NCBI GenBank assembly: GCA_003946805.1
Contig: RPSH01000003.1
Span: forward strand, 62,001 to 126,000
DNA length: 64,000 nt
Direction of reading: 5' to 3'
DNA from: Bacillus sp. 2B10
GTDB lineage: Bacteria > Pseudomonadota > Alphaproteobacteria > Sphingomonadales > Sphingomonadaceae
The notes below the pieces were generated by a model that was not told where the DNA came from, ran no database searches, and saw only the letters and a program-made list of their open reading frames with translations. Of the stretch, positions 33,677-42,620 are shown in pieces (the stretch's first letter is position 1; each line of letters starts with the position of its first letter). Both the position numbers and the translations under genes were made by a program.

Positions 33677-35794
33677 ATGGCCGACGTTTCCGAAACTGCC
33701 GGCGCACCCGTCGCCCCCCGCCGCCGCGACTGGCGACGCATCGCGCTGCGGACGCTGCTCGGGATCGTCGCGGCGGTCTTCCTCGCATGGGCAGTCCTGT
33801 TCGTGACGAAGGGCCGGTTCCTGAAGGGCACGTTCGAACGGATCGCCTCGTCGCAGAGCGGGCGGACGGTGCGCGTTGCCGGCGATTTCCAGTTCTACTT
33901 CAACCCGCTGAACCTGAAATTCTTGGCAGAGGGGCTGTCGGTATCGAATCCGGACTGGGCGGGCGGCGGCAATGTGTTCGAAGCGAAGAAGCTCGACAGC
34001 TCGGTCGCCACGCTCACCTTCCTGTTCGGGCGGCGGCGGGTGAACTGGCTGGAGCTCGACGGCGCGCGCGCCGACCTGCACTGGGATGCCGCGCGGCGGC
34101 GCAATACCTGGACGTTCGGCGACCCGAACCGGCGCGGCAAGAAGCTGGAGCTGCCGATCGTGCGCAGCGGCAGCTTTCGCGACACGCGCATCCGCTATCG
34201 CGACCCGCAGTTCCGGCTCGACGGGACGTTCGACCTCGCGCCCGCGACCACGGCAGGCGCGCAATTCGAACGCGCGATCCGGGCGACCGGGCGCGGTACG
34301 GTGCGCGGGCGGCCGTTCCGCCTGACCGGCGAGCTGCAGTCGCCCAATGCGACGATCCGCGGCGGCCAGAACCGGCTGACCGCGCGGATCGAGGTGGCGC
34401 GGTCGGTCGCGATCCTTGCCGGTACGCTGCCCGGGCCGACCGAACTCGACGGATCGAACCTCGCCGTCCGCCTGCGCGGTCGCAACCTTGCCGAAGTGTT
34501 CGCGGTGCTGGGCATCATCACCCCGAACACGCGCACCTATCGCCTGACCGGGCGAATGACGAAGGACGGCGCCGACTGGAAGTTCACGCGGCTGCGCGGG
34601 ACCTTCGGCGACAGCGATCTGGCGGGCAGGCTGACCGTGACGCAGCGCGAGCCGCGCCTGCTGCTGACCGCCGACCTGACCTCGCGCACGCTCGACATCG
34701 TCGATATGTCGGCGTTCGTCGGCTACGACCTCGAACGCGTCGAGGCGCAGGGCGCGGCGGGCGTGATCGAGCGGCGGGGTGGCGTACCGCGGCTGCTGCC
34801 CGACGCGAAGCTGAACGTGGAGGCGCTGCGAAATTTCGATGCGAAGGTCCGTTATCAGGTCGGCACCGTCCGCGCGCGCAGCCTGCCGGTGTCGAACGTC
34901 GACCTGACGCTGGACCTGAACGACCGGCTGCTCAAGCTGTCGCCGATGACCTTCGCCATGGCGCGCGGCAATGTCGCGTCGGACATCGTCATCGACGCGC
35001 GCCGTCGGCCTGCGGTCACCGATTACGACATCCGCCTGTCGCCGACGCCGATGGGGCGGCTGCTTGCCGGCTGGGGTGTCGCGGAAGCGGGCACTACCGG
35101 GACCGTGAAGGGGCGGGTCAAGCTGACCGGGACCGGCGATACCGTACAGGAGTCGCTGGCCAGCTCGAACGGGCGGATCGCGATCATCCTGCCCGCCGGC
35201 AGCTTCTGGACGCGCAACATCCAGTTGTCCGAACTCGACCTCGGCACCTTCGCGCAGAAGATGTTCGAGGGGAAGCTGAAGGAACCGGTGCGGATCAATT
35301 GCGGCCTGATCGGCTTCTCGGTGCGCGGCGGGGTGGCGGCGGCGGACCCGATCCTGATCGATACGCAGAAGAACGTCATGATCGGCCGCGGGGGGTTCAG
35401 CTTCCGCAATGAATCGATCGATCTTGCCTTCCGCGCCGATTCCAAACGATTCTCGCTGTTCGCCGGCCAGTCGCCGGTCGGGGTCGGCGGGTATTTCGCC
35501 GAGCCGCGTTACTCGGTCGTCAGCCCCGAACTGCTCAGCCGTGCCGGTGCCGGGCTTGGTCTCGCGTTGGTGGCGACGCCGGTGGCGGGGGTGCTCGCGT
35601 TCGTCGATCCGGGCGACGCGAAGGGCGCGGCGTGTGGCCCCATCCTCACCGGCGCAACGGCGCGTGCCCAGCGGACCAAGGGTGGCGAGGCACGCGACGA
35701 TGTCGGGCGGGGGACTACCGCCAAGGCGGAGGACGGTCGCTCGAACCGGGGCGAGCGGAAGGAACAGCGGAAGAAGTTTCTCGGGATTTTCTGA
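33677..35794 (+). CDS. AsmA family protein
   Basis: A 705-residue envelope protein of the AsmA family, related to proteins that move phospholipid or affect outer-membrane assembly. It has a short basic cytoplasmic start, one N-terminal membrane helix (LRTLLGIVAAVFLAWAVLFVTKG), then a long beta-rich periplasmic region in which GDFQFYFNPLNLKFLAEGLSVSNPDW and DLAPATTAGAQFERAI are family-like, and the C-terminal AsmA domain with VKLTGTGDTVQESLASSNGRIAIILPAGSFW and IQLSELDLGTFAQKMFEGKLKEPVRINCGLIGF. The tail is charged and Lys/Glu-rich. It stands alone, followed by palindromic element B. Confidence 0.88.
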   Translation: MADVSETAGAPVAPRRRDWRRIALRTLLGIVAAVFLAWAVLFVTKGRFLKGTFERIASSQSGRTVRVAGDFQFYFNPLNLKFLAEGLSVSNPDWAGGGNVFEAKKLDSSVATLTFLFGRRRVNWLELDGARADLHWDAARRRNTWTFGDPNRRGKKLELPIVRSGSFRDTRIRYRDPQFRLDGTFDLAPATTAGAQFERAIRATGRGTVRGRPFRLTGELQSPNATIRGGQNRLTARIEVARSVAILAGTLPGPTELDGSNLAVRLRGRNLAEVFAVLGIITPNTRTYRLTGRMTKDGADWKFTRLRGTFGDSDLAGRLTVTQREPRLLLTADLTSRTLDIVDMSAFVGYDLERVEAQGAAGVIERRGGVPRLLPDAKLNVEALRNFDAKVRYQVGTVRARSLPVSNVDLTLDLNDRLLKLSPMTFAMARGNVASDIVIDARRRPAVTDYDIRLSPTPMGRLLAGWGVAEAGTTGTVKGRVKLTGTGDTVQESLASSNGRIAIILPAGSFWTRNIQLSELDLGTFAQKMFEGKLKEPVRINCGLIGFSVRGGVAAADPILIDTQKNVMIGRGGFSFRNESIDLAFRADSKRFSLFAGQSPVGVGGYFAEPRYSVVSPELLSRAGAGLGLALVATPVAGVLAFVDPGDAKGAACGPILTGATARAQRTKGGEARDDVGRGTTAKAEDGRSNRGERKEQRKKFLGIF

Positions 35795-36035
35795 TTTCCA
35801 CGCGAAGGCGCGAAGGCGCGGAAAGAAGAAGGTAGATTTCGCGCAGAGACGCGGAGGCGCAGAGGGGTTGCGTTCGCGGCAAGGTCGGCCGCGTTAGCGG
35901 CTCTCAATCTGCGTTGCAGCGCAAGACATCGTCTGCCGAACGCAACCGGTCGCCCGGGGCGGGACCTCTCTGCGGCTCTGCGCGAAATCTACCTTTTTGA
36001 ACCTTCTTCGTGCCTTCGCGCCTTCGCGTGAAATC
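35793..36035. repeat. giant palindromic element, copy B
   Basis: Left arm about 35793-35877 and right arm about 35941-36035 are imperfect reverse complements. They share with copy A the ends CACGCGAAGGCGCGAAGGCG, the inner TTTCGCGCAGAG-type block, the GGGGTTGCG/CGCAACC boundary and the core TGCGTTGCAGCGCAAGA. It fills the gap between the convergent ends of the AsmA and SDR genes. Confidence 0.85.
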
Positions 36036-36813
36036 ACAAAATCCCCGGAAACGCCCCGCCATCGATCAACAGGCTCTGCCCGGTAATGAAGCCGGCCTTG
36101 TCCGAACACAGGAACGCACAGGCCGCCCCGAATTCGGCCGGATCGCCGATCCGCTTCGCCGGGATCGCCTCCGCCCGCTTCGCCTTTTCCTCGGCCGCCG
36201 TGGTGCCGTTCTTCGCCGCCGCCGCCTCGCTTATCGACGCGATGCGGGCGGTGTCGAACGATCCGGGCAGCAGGCCGTTGATGGTGACGTTCGCATGTGC
36301 CACCGACCGTGCGATCCCCGCGACGAAGCCGGTCAGGCCGGCGCGTGCGCCGCTCGACAGGTCGAGGCCGGGCAGCGGCATCTTGACCGAGCCCGACGTG
36401 ATGTTGACCACTCGGCCGAAACCCCGTTCGGCCATGCCGGGCAGCACCGCCTGGATCAGCAGGGCAGGGGTGACGAAGTTCGACTCGACGCCGGCGCGGA
36501 TGCCGTCCGCATCGAGTTCGGTGTAGGGCTTCACCGGCGGGCCGCCATTGTTGTTGACCAGAATGTCGGGGTCCGGACAGGCGGCGAGCAACGCGGCGCG
36601 GCCGTCTTCGCTCGACAGGTCGGCGACCACCTCGGTCACGGTCACCCCGCTCTCGGCACGGATGGCCGCGGCGGTGGCCTTCAGCTTTTCCGCATCGCGT
36701 CCGTTGACGACGACATCCACCCCGGCGCGCGCGAGTTCGAACGCGCAGGCGCGGCCGAGGCCCGCGCTCGACGCGCACACGATCGCCTTGCGGCCGGCAA
36801 TTCCCAGATCCAT
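36034..36813 (-). CDS. short-chain dehydrogenase/reductase family protein lacking the YxxxK pair
   Basis: A 259-residue Rossmann-fold protein of the SDR family. The cofactor motif is ASSAGLGRACAFEL in place of TGxxxGxG, then VVVNGRDAEKL, the NNNGGPP motif and a catalytic-type serine region VVNITSGSVK. The normal YxxxK active site is replaced by LSSGARAGLTGF, so both Tyr and Lys are missing. C-terminal PAKRIGDPAEFGAACAFLCSDKAGFITGQSLLIDGG is typical. A subgroup of SDRs with such an LSxxxRAG site is known in databases, so it need not be inactive, but the reaction is unknown. It converges on the AsmA gene and is followed in its own direction by repeat B. Confidence 0.88.
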   Translation of the reverse strand: MDLGIAGRKAIVCASSAGLGRACAFELARAGVDVVVNGRDAEKLKATAAAIRAESGVTVTEVVADLSSEDGRAALLAACPDPDILVNNNGGPPVKPYTELDADGIRAGVESNFVTPALLIQAVLPGMAERGFGRVVNITSGSVKMPLPGLDLSSGARAGLTGFVAGIARSVAHANVTINGLLPGSFDTARIASISEAAAAKNGTTAAEEKAKRAEAIPAKRIGDPAEFGAACAFLCSDKAGFITGQSLLIDGGAFPGIL

Positions 36814-36823
36814 GCTTGGTCCC

Positions 36824-37591
36824 CTATTTCTTCAGGCGCCATCCGGTGCGGAAGATCACGGTGATGACGGCGACGCACAGTATCAGGAAACCGAACGTCG
36901 CCCCCAGGCTGGCGCCGACCGACACGTCGCCCGCGCCGAAGAAGGTCCAGCGGAACCCGCTGATGAGATAGACGATCGGGTTGAACAGGCTGATCGTCCG
37001 CCACACGCCCGGCAGCATGTCGATCGAGTAGAAGGCGCCGCCGAGGAAGGTCAGCGGCGTGACCACCAGCAGCGGAATCACCTGCAACTGTTCGAACCCC
37101 TTGGCCCACAGCCCCAGGATGAAGCCGAACAGGCAGAAGGTCGTCGCGACCAGCAGCAGATAGCACAGCGCCCAGAACGGGTGCGCCACGGTCACGTCGA
37201 CGAACAGGTGCGCCGTGGCGAAGATCACCAGCGCCACGATCACCGACTTGCTCGCCGCCGCCCCGACATAGCCGACCAGCGTTTCCAGCGTGGAGATCGG
37301 GGCGGAGAGCAGTTCATAGATCGTCCCCGACCATTTCGGCATGAAGATGCCGAAGCTGGCGTTGAAGATGCTTTCGGTCAGCATCGTCAGCATCATCAGC
37401 CCCGGCACGATGAACGCGCCGTACGGCACGCCGCCGACCTCGGTCATGCGGCTGCCGATCGCGGTGCCGAAGACGACGAAATACAGCGACGTCGTGATGA
37501 CCGGCGTCATCAGCGAGGTCCAGATCGTCCGCCCGAACCGCGCCAGTTCGAACCGATAGATGGCGAGCACGCCGTGCCAGTTGAACGTCAT
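36824..37591 (-). CDS. ABC-2 type transporter permease
   Basis: A 255-residue inner-membrane permease with six hydrophobic segments. It begins [42 protein letters not shown], the usual ABC-2 start, and has a central [36 protein letters not shown] coupling region, then [27 protein letters not shown]. It is translationally coupled to the ATPase gene upstream by ATGA. Such two-gene exporters (YhhJ/NatAB/DrrAB-like) move drugs, sodium or envelope components. No substrate can be assigned. Confidence 0.92.
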   Translation of the reverse strand: MTFNWHGVLAIYRFELARFGRTIWTSLMTPVITTSLYFVVFGTAIGSRMTEVGGVPYGAFIVPGLMMLTMLTESIFNASFGIFMPKWSGTIYELLSAPISTLETLVGYVGAAASKSVIVALVIFATAHLFVDVTVAHPFWALCYLLLVATTFCLFGFILGLWAKGFEQLQVIPLLVVTPLTFLGGAFYSIDMLPGVWRTISLFNPIVYLISGFRWTFFGAGDVSVGASLGATFGFLILCVAVITVIFRTGWRLKK

Positions 37592-38523
37592 GCCCGCGCT
37601 CCTTCTTCGTGCACCAGCCCGACGAAGATATCCTCGAGGCTCGACTGTTTCGTCGCGATGTCCTTCCACCCGATCCCGGCCTCGTCGACCGCGCGCAGCA
37701 GCGCGCGCACGCCGTTATCCTCGGCCTTGGCATCGAAGGCGAAGGTCAGCGCGTGCCCCTCGTCGGTCAGCGTCAGCGGCCAGTGCGACAGCGCGTCGGG
37801 CACCGCGTGCATCGGTTCGGCCAGCGTCAGCGTCAGCGTCTTCTTGCCCAGCTTGCGCATCAACGCCGCCTTTTCCTCGACCAGGATCAGCCGGCCCTTG
37901 GCGATCACCCCCACCCGGTCGGCCATTTCCTCGGCCTCCTCGATATAATGGGTGGTGAGGATGATGGTGACGCCGCGCGAGCGCAGGTCGTGGACCAGCC
38001 GCCACATATCGCGGCGCAATTCGACATCGACGCCCGCGGTCGGTTCGTCAAGGAACAGGATGTCGGGTTCGTGGGACAGCGCCTTGGCGATCATCACCCG
38101 GCGCTTCATCCCGCCCGACAATTCGGTCAGCTTGGCATCGCGCTTGTCCCACAGCGTCAGGTCGCGCAACAGCTTCTCGATGAACGCCGGATCGCCATGC
38201 CGTCCGAACAGCCGGCGCGAGAAGGTGACCGTCGCCATCACCGTCTCGAACGCGTCGGTCAGCAGTTCCTGCGGCACGAGGCCGATGCGCGTCCGCGTCT
38301 CACGATAGTCGCGCACCGTGTCGAACCCGGCGGCGGTGATCGTGCCCGCGCTTGGCGTCACGATGCCGCAGATGATGCTGATGAGCGTGGTCTTGCCCGC
38401 GCCGTTCGGTCCCAGCAGCGCAAAGATTTCGCCCTTGGCGATGTCGAGATCGGTCGGCTGGAGCGCGACGGTACCCGACTGGTAGGTCTTGGCGACGCCC
38501 CGGATCGAAAGAATGGTGTCCAT
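37588..38523 (-). CDS. ABC transporter ATP-binding protein (ABC-2 exporter)
   Basis: A 311-residue ATPase of the CcmA/DrrA-like ABC-2 group. Walker [11 protein letters not shown]-loop IGLVPQE, the signature [15 protein letters not shown], Walker [13 protein letters not shown] and the H-loop [10 protein letters not shown] are all intact. An extra C-terminal domain of about 80 residues follows, as in DrrA types. It is the first gene of a two-gene exporter operon with the permease. Upstream, 42 bp separate it from the DsbA-like gene on the same strand. Confidence 0.95.
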   Translation of the reverse strand: MDTILSIRGVAKTYQSGTVALQPTDLDIAKGEIFALLGPNGAGKTTLISIICGIVTPSAGTITAAGFDTVRDYRETRTRIGLVPQELLTDAFETVMATVTFSRRLFGRHGDPAFIEKLLRDLTLWDKRDAKLTELSGGMKRRVMIAKALSHEPDILFLDEPTAGVDVELRRDMWRLVHDLRSRGVTIILTTHYIEEAEEMADRVGVIAKGRLILVEEKAALMRKLGKKTLTLTLAEPMHAVPDALSHWPLTLTDEGHALTFAFDAKAEDNGVRALLRAVDEAGIGWKDIATKQSSLEDIFVGLVHEEGARA

Positions 38524-38565
38524 GCGGCGGCTTGTCCCACGCTTTGATGACGGGGGGAAGGCGCG

Positions 38566-39291
38566 TTACGTCGCCTTCGCCTTGCGCGCGTCGGCGACCG
38601 CCGTCTGCAACGCCGGCAGCGTCTGCGCACCCCCCAGCACCTGGTCGCCGACCACCCACGACGGCGTGCCGGTGAAGCCGAGGGCGCTGGCCGTCTTCAT
38701 GTTGCGCTCGATCTCGCCGGCGATCTGCGGCGACCGGATCGCGGTGCGCGCGGCGGCGATGTCCAGCCCCGCGGCCTGCGCCGCCGCGGCGATCGCGCTG
38801 CTGTCGACCCGACCGCTGGCGTAGAGGGCGTCGTGGAACGGTTTGAACTTTCCCTGCAACGCCGCGGCCAGCGCCCATTCGGCGGCGCTGCGGCTGTCGG
38901 GCGACAGGATCGGCAACTCGCGATAGACGATGCGGACGTTCGGATCGGCCGCGATCAGCCCGGTGATCGCCGGCAGGCTGGCGCGGCAGAAGCCGCAGGC
39001 ATAGTCGAGATAGGCGACGACGCTGACATCGCCGTTCGGATTGCCCGCGACCGCGCCGGGAAAGGGTTCGACGATCGCCGCGCGGTTGGCCGCCACCGCC
39101 TTGCCCGATTCCTTCGCCTGCAACCGGCGCATCGCTTCGGGCAGGATTTCGGGGTTGGCGAGGATATAGTCGCGCACCACCGTCTCGGTCGCGGCACGGT
39201 CGGCAGATCCGCGCTGCGCCACGATCGCACCGCCCGCGCCCGCCAGCGCCGCGGCGGCCAGCATCAGGACGTTGCCGACCCGGCCCATCAT
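38566..39291 (-). CDS. DsbA/ScsC-like thioredoxin-fold periplasmic protein
   Basis: A 241-residue exported thiol-disulfide protein of the DsbA-like family. It has an N-terminal hydrophobic signal or anchor (VLMLAAAALAGAGGAIVAQ), a helical linker (VVRDYILANPEILPEAMRRLQAK) typical of the Com1/ScsC group, then the thioredoxin fold with active site CGFC at 99-102 and the cis-proline loop GFTGTPSWVVGDQVLGG. The missing second pair of cysteines fits an oxidoreductase rather than DsbC. It overlaps the M48 protease gene upstream by ATGA, so the two envelope-quality-control proteins are probably coexpressed. Confidence 0.9.
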   Translation of the reverse strand: MMGRVGNVLMLAAAALAGAGGAIVAQRGSADRAATETVVRDYILANPEILPEAMRRLQAKESGKAVAANRAAIVEPFPGAVAGNPNGDVSVVAYLDYACGFCRASLPAITGLIAADPNVRIVYRELPILSPDSRSAAEWALAAALQGKFKPFHDALYASGRVDSSAIAAAAQAAGLDIAAARTAIRSPQIAGEIERNMKTASALGFTGTPSWVVGDQVLGGAQTLPALQTAVADARKAKAT

Positions 39292-40646
39292 TCCCCCCGC
39301 CGCCGGCGGTTGCGGCGGTCCTGCTCGAACGCGGTCTGCGACGTCATCTGTATGTCCTGTGCCCTGATCCAGTCGGTCGCCCCCTGTGGCAGCAGCGCCA
39401 TCGCCCGCCGCGCGCTGGCCAGCGCCATGCCGGTGTCGCCCGACAGCGATGCATATTCGGCCATCGCCAGCGCGACCCGCGCCGGATCGCCGCGCCGTTC
39501 GTACAGGATGCTCAGCTGATACCATGCGAACGGGTTCCGGTTGTCGCGCGAAACCGCCTGTTTCAGCACCCGTTCCGCCTCGTTCAGCAGTGCCGGATCC
39601 TCGGCGGCGATCAGCGCATGGCCGAAGGTCGCGGCGATCAGCGGCGACGACCGCGTCCGTTCGGTCGCCTCGCGCAGCGCGGCCAGCGCGTCCTTCGGCT
39701 TGCCCGATTCGAGCAGGATCTGCCCTTCGAGTTCGAGGAAATAGGGATCGTCGGGTGCCGCCCTCACCAGCGCCAGCGTCTCCGCCGCCGCCTGCTCGGG
39801 ATATCCCGATTTGTGATAGGCATAGGCGCGGGCATAATGGGCATAGATGCTCTGGTCGCTGGCGGGATAGCGGCGCAGCGTATCCTTGGGATCGCTGACA
39901 TAGCCGCGCAGCTTGGCCTGCACCCGCTTGAACCGCGTCTCCAGCGCCGGGTCGGTCGCCACCTTGAACGCGGGCGAGGTCTGCACGTCCTGCGTCAGGT
40001 TGGCGATACGCTCGCCGGTCAGCGGGTGGGTGCGCTGATAGCCATTGTCCTGCGGGATCGCGAGGCGATATTCCATGTTCTGGAGCTTCTTGAAGAAGTC
40101 CAGCATCCCCTGGCCCGAGATATTGGCGCCGCGCAGGAAGCGCGATCCGGCCGCATCCGCCGCGCTTTCCTGCGTCCGGCTGAACGACAGATAGCTGCCC
40201 ATCGCCGCCTGCTGCCCGGCGGCGAGGATGCCCGCCCCCGCCTCGCCCGCGCCCGCCGCCATCGCCGCGACCCCCAGCAACAGGCTGAGCACGGTGATGC
40301 CGGTGGCCGGTGCCATGCCGCGTCCGGCGAGCGGGACGTGCCCGCCGACGATATGGCCGATCTCGTGGGCGATGACGCCCTGCACCTCGTTGGCGTCGTC
40401 GGCGGCGTCGACCAGTCCCGAATGGAGATAGACCGTCTGCCCGCCCGCGACGAAGGCGTTGATCGACTTGTCCTGCAGCAGCACGACGTTGAAGTTGCGC
40501 GGGTCCAGTCCGGCCGCGACCGCGATCGGCCGCGACATGTCGTTCAGCAACGCCTCGGTCTCGGCATCGCGCAGCATCGACTGGGCGGCGGCAGGCTGCG
40601 TGAACAGGAGGATGGCGGCGACGATGCCGCCCAGCGCGCGCTTCAT
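39288..40646 (-). CDS. M48 family metalloprotease with TPR domain (BepA-like)
   Basis: A 452-residue exported zinc metalloprotease. It has a signal peptide (GGIVAAILLFTQPAAAQ), the zinc motif HEIGH at 94-98 with the third ligand in SAADAAGSRF, and a C-terminal tetratricopeptide region (YAHYARAYAYHKSGYPEQAAAETLALV, ELEGQILLESGKPKDALAALREA, FAWYQLSILYERRGD). This is the BepA/YfgC organisation, which controls outer-membrane protein assembly. The ATG at 40646 is used because the signal peptide starts there; an upstream ATG is in frame. It is coupled to the DsbA-like gene. Confidence 0.92.
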   Translation of the reverse strand: MKRALGGIVAAILLFTQPAAAQSMLRDAETEALLNDMSRPIAVAAGLDPRNFNVVLLQDKSINAFVAGGQTVYLHSGLVDAADDANEVQGVIAHEIGHIVGGHVPLAGRGMAPATGITVLSLLLGVAAMAAGAGEAGAGILAAGQQAAMGSYLSFSRTQESAADAAGSRFLRGANISGQGMLDFFKKLQNMEYRLAIPQDNGYQRTHPLTGERIANLTQDVQTSPAFKVATDPALETRFKRVQAKLRGYVSDPKDTLRRYPASDQSIYAHYARAYAYHKSGYPEQAAAETLALVRAAPDDPYFLELEGQILLESGKPKDALAALREATERTRSSPLIAATFGHALIAAEDPALLNEAERVLKQAVSRDNRNPFAWYQLSILYERRGDPARVALAMAEYASLSGDTGMALASARRAMALLPQGATDWIRAQDIQMTSQTAFEQDRRNRRRRGE

Positions 40647-40729
40647 GGCGTCCTTATCGGCGATGGGGCGGACATGGGTCAACGCCGCGATGCCGCCTGC
40701 CGGTTGAACCGCAGATGAAGAGGTTGTCC

Positions 40730-40755
40730 GGAAACTCGCTGACTCGAAAGTTTCC
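40730..40755. terminator. hairpin after the receiver-protein gene
   Basis: GGAAACT (40730-40736), 12-base loop, AGTTTCC (40749-40755), 10 bp beyond the leftward stop at 40765. Confidence 0.45.
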
Positions 40756-40764
40756 AGATACCCT

Positions 40765-41202
40765 TCAGGCGCTGGCGCGAAATTCCGGAAACGCCTCGAA
40801 CAGCTTGATGCCGGTGGGCGGCTGCGACCGGTCGCCCGCCCGCGCCCGCACCGCGAAGTCGACGATCTCGCCGACCGATTCGTAGCCGCACGGTTTCGAC
40901 ACGACGCCCAGCGCCCCGTCGATCCCCTCGTCGAGCATGGCCGGGTTGGCGGTCAGGAAGATGACGGTCGTGCCGTAATTCTTGCCGAGCATCCGGCCGA
41001 TCGTCGGCCCGGTCGGTCCGTCGCGCAGGTTGCAATCGACCAGCGCCACATCGGGACGGACCGATGCGAGTTCGAGCGCGCGCGACATGTCGGCGGCGAT
41101 CCCGATCGGCCGATAGCCATGTTCCTCCAGCGATGCTTCGAGGTCGATCGCGACCAGCATCTCGTCTTCGACGATCAGGACGGTGGGAGGGAGCATGGTC
41201 AT
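40765..41202 (-). CDS. single-domain response regulator
   Basis: A protein of about 145 residues that is almost only a receiver domain. The acidic pocket is in TVLIVEDEMLVAIDLEASLEEHGY, the phosphoacceptor Asp in DVALVDCNLRDG, the Thr in TVIFLTANPA and the Lys in GVVSKPCGYE. No output domain follows, only a short helical tail. Such proteins in alphaproteobacteria work with HWE/HisKA-2 kinases; one such kinase is encoded at 46.4 kb, but no physical link exists. The start is unclear: ATGs at 41211, 41202 and 41196 are all in frame. Confidence 0.9.
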   Translation of the reverse strand: MTMLPPTVLIVEDEMLVAIDLEASLEEHGYRPIGIAADMSRALELASVRPDVALVDCNLRDGPTGPTIGRMLGKNYGTTVIFLTANPAMLDEGIDGALGVVSKPCGYESVGEIVDFAVRARAGDRSQPPTGIKLFEAFPEFRASA

Positions 41203-41336
41203 TCCGTACATAACTAAGATTTTCGCAACGTCCCTCGACGGGTTCCGTTCCGGCATCCGTCGCGTTCCGTGACGGAGTGTGTCCGTACCATGACACCGAT
41301 GTCGCGCGATCTGTCGCTTGTATCGTGCCGCCACCG

Positions 41337-41400
41337 CCGCTAATGCCCGCGGCGGGCCACGCTGTCCCAACGCAGCGCGTGCTCTCTGTGAGGAGAGACT
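41337..41400 (+). ncRNA. structured serC leader, candidate serC RNA element
   Basis: Just before serC the leader folds into consecutive hairpins: GCCCGC/GCGGGC (about 41344-41356), CACGCTG/CAGCG-CGTG (about 41358-41381) and CTCTC-TGTGAG-GAGAG (about 41383-41398). The last stem sequesters the GGAG ribosome-binding site. A conserved serC RNA motif upstream of serC is known in alphaproteobacteria. The match is judged by eye from structure and position. Confidence 0.5.
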
Positions 41401-41403
41401 GAC

Positions 41404-42534
41404 ATGACTGATCTTCCGCCTAAGCCGGCCACGACTCCCGCTCGCCCGTACTTCTCGTCCGGGCCCTGCGCCAAGCCGCCGGGCTGGTCCGCCGGCCGCC
41501 TCAACCCCGTCAGCCTCGGCCGGTCGCACCGTTCGAAGATCGGCAAGCAGCGTCTGCAATATTGCATCGACCTGATGCGCGAGCTGCTGAACCTGCCCGA
41601 CACCCACCGCATCGGCATCGTCCCCGGGTCCGACACCGGCGCGTTCGAAATGGCGATGTGGACCATGCTCGGCGCGCGCCCCGTCACCGCGCTCGCCTGG
41701 GAAAGCTTCGGCGAGGGCTGGGTCACTGACGCGGTCAAGCAGCTCCGGATCGATCCCACCGTCGTGCGCGCCGATTACGGCCAGCTGCCCGACCTGGCCG
41801 CGATCGACTGGAGCCACGACGTGCTGTTCACGTGGAACGGCACCACCAGCGGCGTGCGCGTGCCGAACGCCGATTTCATTCCCGGGACCCGCGAAGGCCT
41901 CTCGTTCGCCGACGCGACGTCGGGCGTGTTCGCCTATGACATCGACTGGGCGAAGATCGACGTCGCGACCTTCAGTTGGCAGAAGGTGCTGGGCGGCGAG
42001 GGCGCGCACGGTGTGCTGATCCTCGGCCCGCGCGCCGTCGAGCGGCTGGAGAGCTACACCCCCGCCTGGCCGCTGCCGAAGGTCTTCCGGCTGGTGTCGA
42101 AGGGCAAGTTGGCCGAAGGCGTGTTCAAGGGCGAGACGATCAACACGCCGTCGATGCTAGCGGTCGAGGACGCGATCTTCAGCCTCGAATGGGCCAGGTC
42201 GCTGGGTAAGGATGGCCTGATCGCGCGCAGCGACGCCAATGCCGCCGCGCTCGACGCGATCGTCGAGGCACGCGACTGGTTGGGGCACCTCGCCGCCGAT
42301 CCGGCCACCCGGTCGAAGACCAGCGTCTGCCTGACCGTAGAAGGTGCCGACGAGGCGCTCATCAAGAAGATGGCGGCGCTGCTGGAGGCCGAAGGGGCCG
42401 CCTATGACGTCGCGGGCTATCGCGATGCTCCGGCTGGCCTGCGCATCTGGTGCGGCGCGACGGTCGATACCGCCGATATCGAGGCGCTCGGGCCATGGCT
42501 CGACTGGGCCTACGCGACCGCCAAGGCGGCTTAA
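41404..42534 (+). CDS. serC: phosphoserine aminotransferase SerC
   Basis: SerC converts 3-phosphohydroxypyruvate to phosphoserine with PLP and also serves in pyridoxal synthesis. The 376-residue protein belongs to the alphaproteobacterial-type SerC: it starts RPYFSSGPCAKPPGW, has GIVPGSDTGAFEMAMW, the GVRVPN and FADATSGVFAYDIDW blocks, and the PLP lysine at K194 in SWQKVLGGEGAHG. It precedes serA on the same strand, which supplies its substrate. A leader with a hairpin hiding the ribosome-binding site suggests translational control. Confidence 0.96.
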   Translation: MTDLPPKPATTPARPYFSSGPCAKPPGWSAGRLNPVSLGRSHRSKIGKQRLQYCIDLMRELLNLPDTHRIGIVPGSDTGAFEMAMWTMLGARPVTALAWESFGEGWVTDAVKQLRIDPTVVRADYGQLPDLAAIDWSHDVLFTWNGTTSGVRVPNADFIPGTREGLSFADATSGVFAYDIDWAKIDVATFSWQKVLGGEGAHGVLILGPRAVERLESYTPAWPLPKVFRLVSKGKLAEGVFKGETINTPSMLAVEDAIFSLEWARSLGKDGLIARSDANAAALDAIVEARDWLGHLAADPATRSKTSVCLTVEGADEALIKKMAALLEAEGAAYDVAGYRDAPAGLRIWCGATVDTADIEALGPWLDWAYATAKAA

Positions 42535-42540
42535 AGCCCC

Positions 42541-42602
42541 CTCCCCTTCAGGGGAGAGGGTTGGGAGAGGGGCTGTCGCGCTACCTCTCCCCTGAAGGGG
42601 AG
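42541..42602. repeat. perfect 19-bp inverted repeat between serC and serA
   Basis: CTCCCCTTCAGGGGAGAGG (42541-42559) and CCTCTCCCCTGAAGGGGAG (42584-42602), spacer 24 bp; each arm is itself hairpin-like. It would form a long stem in the serCA transcript 18 bp before serA. Confidence 0.9.
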
Positions 42603-42620
42603 AGGGAGAAGGAACGAAAC

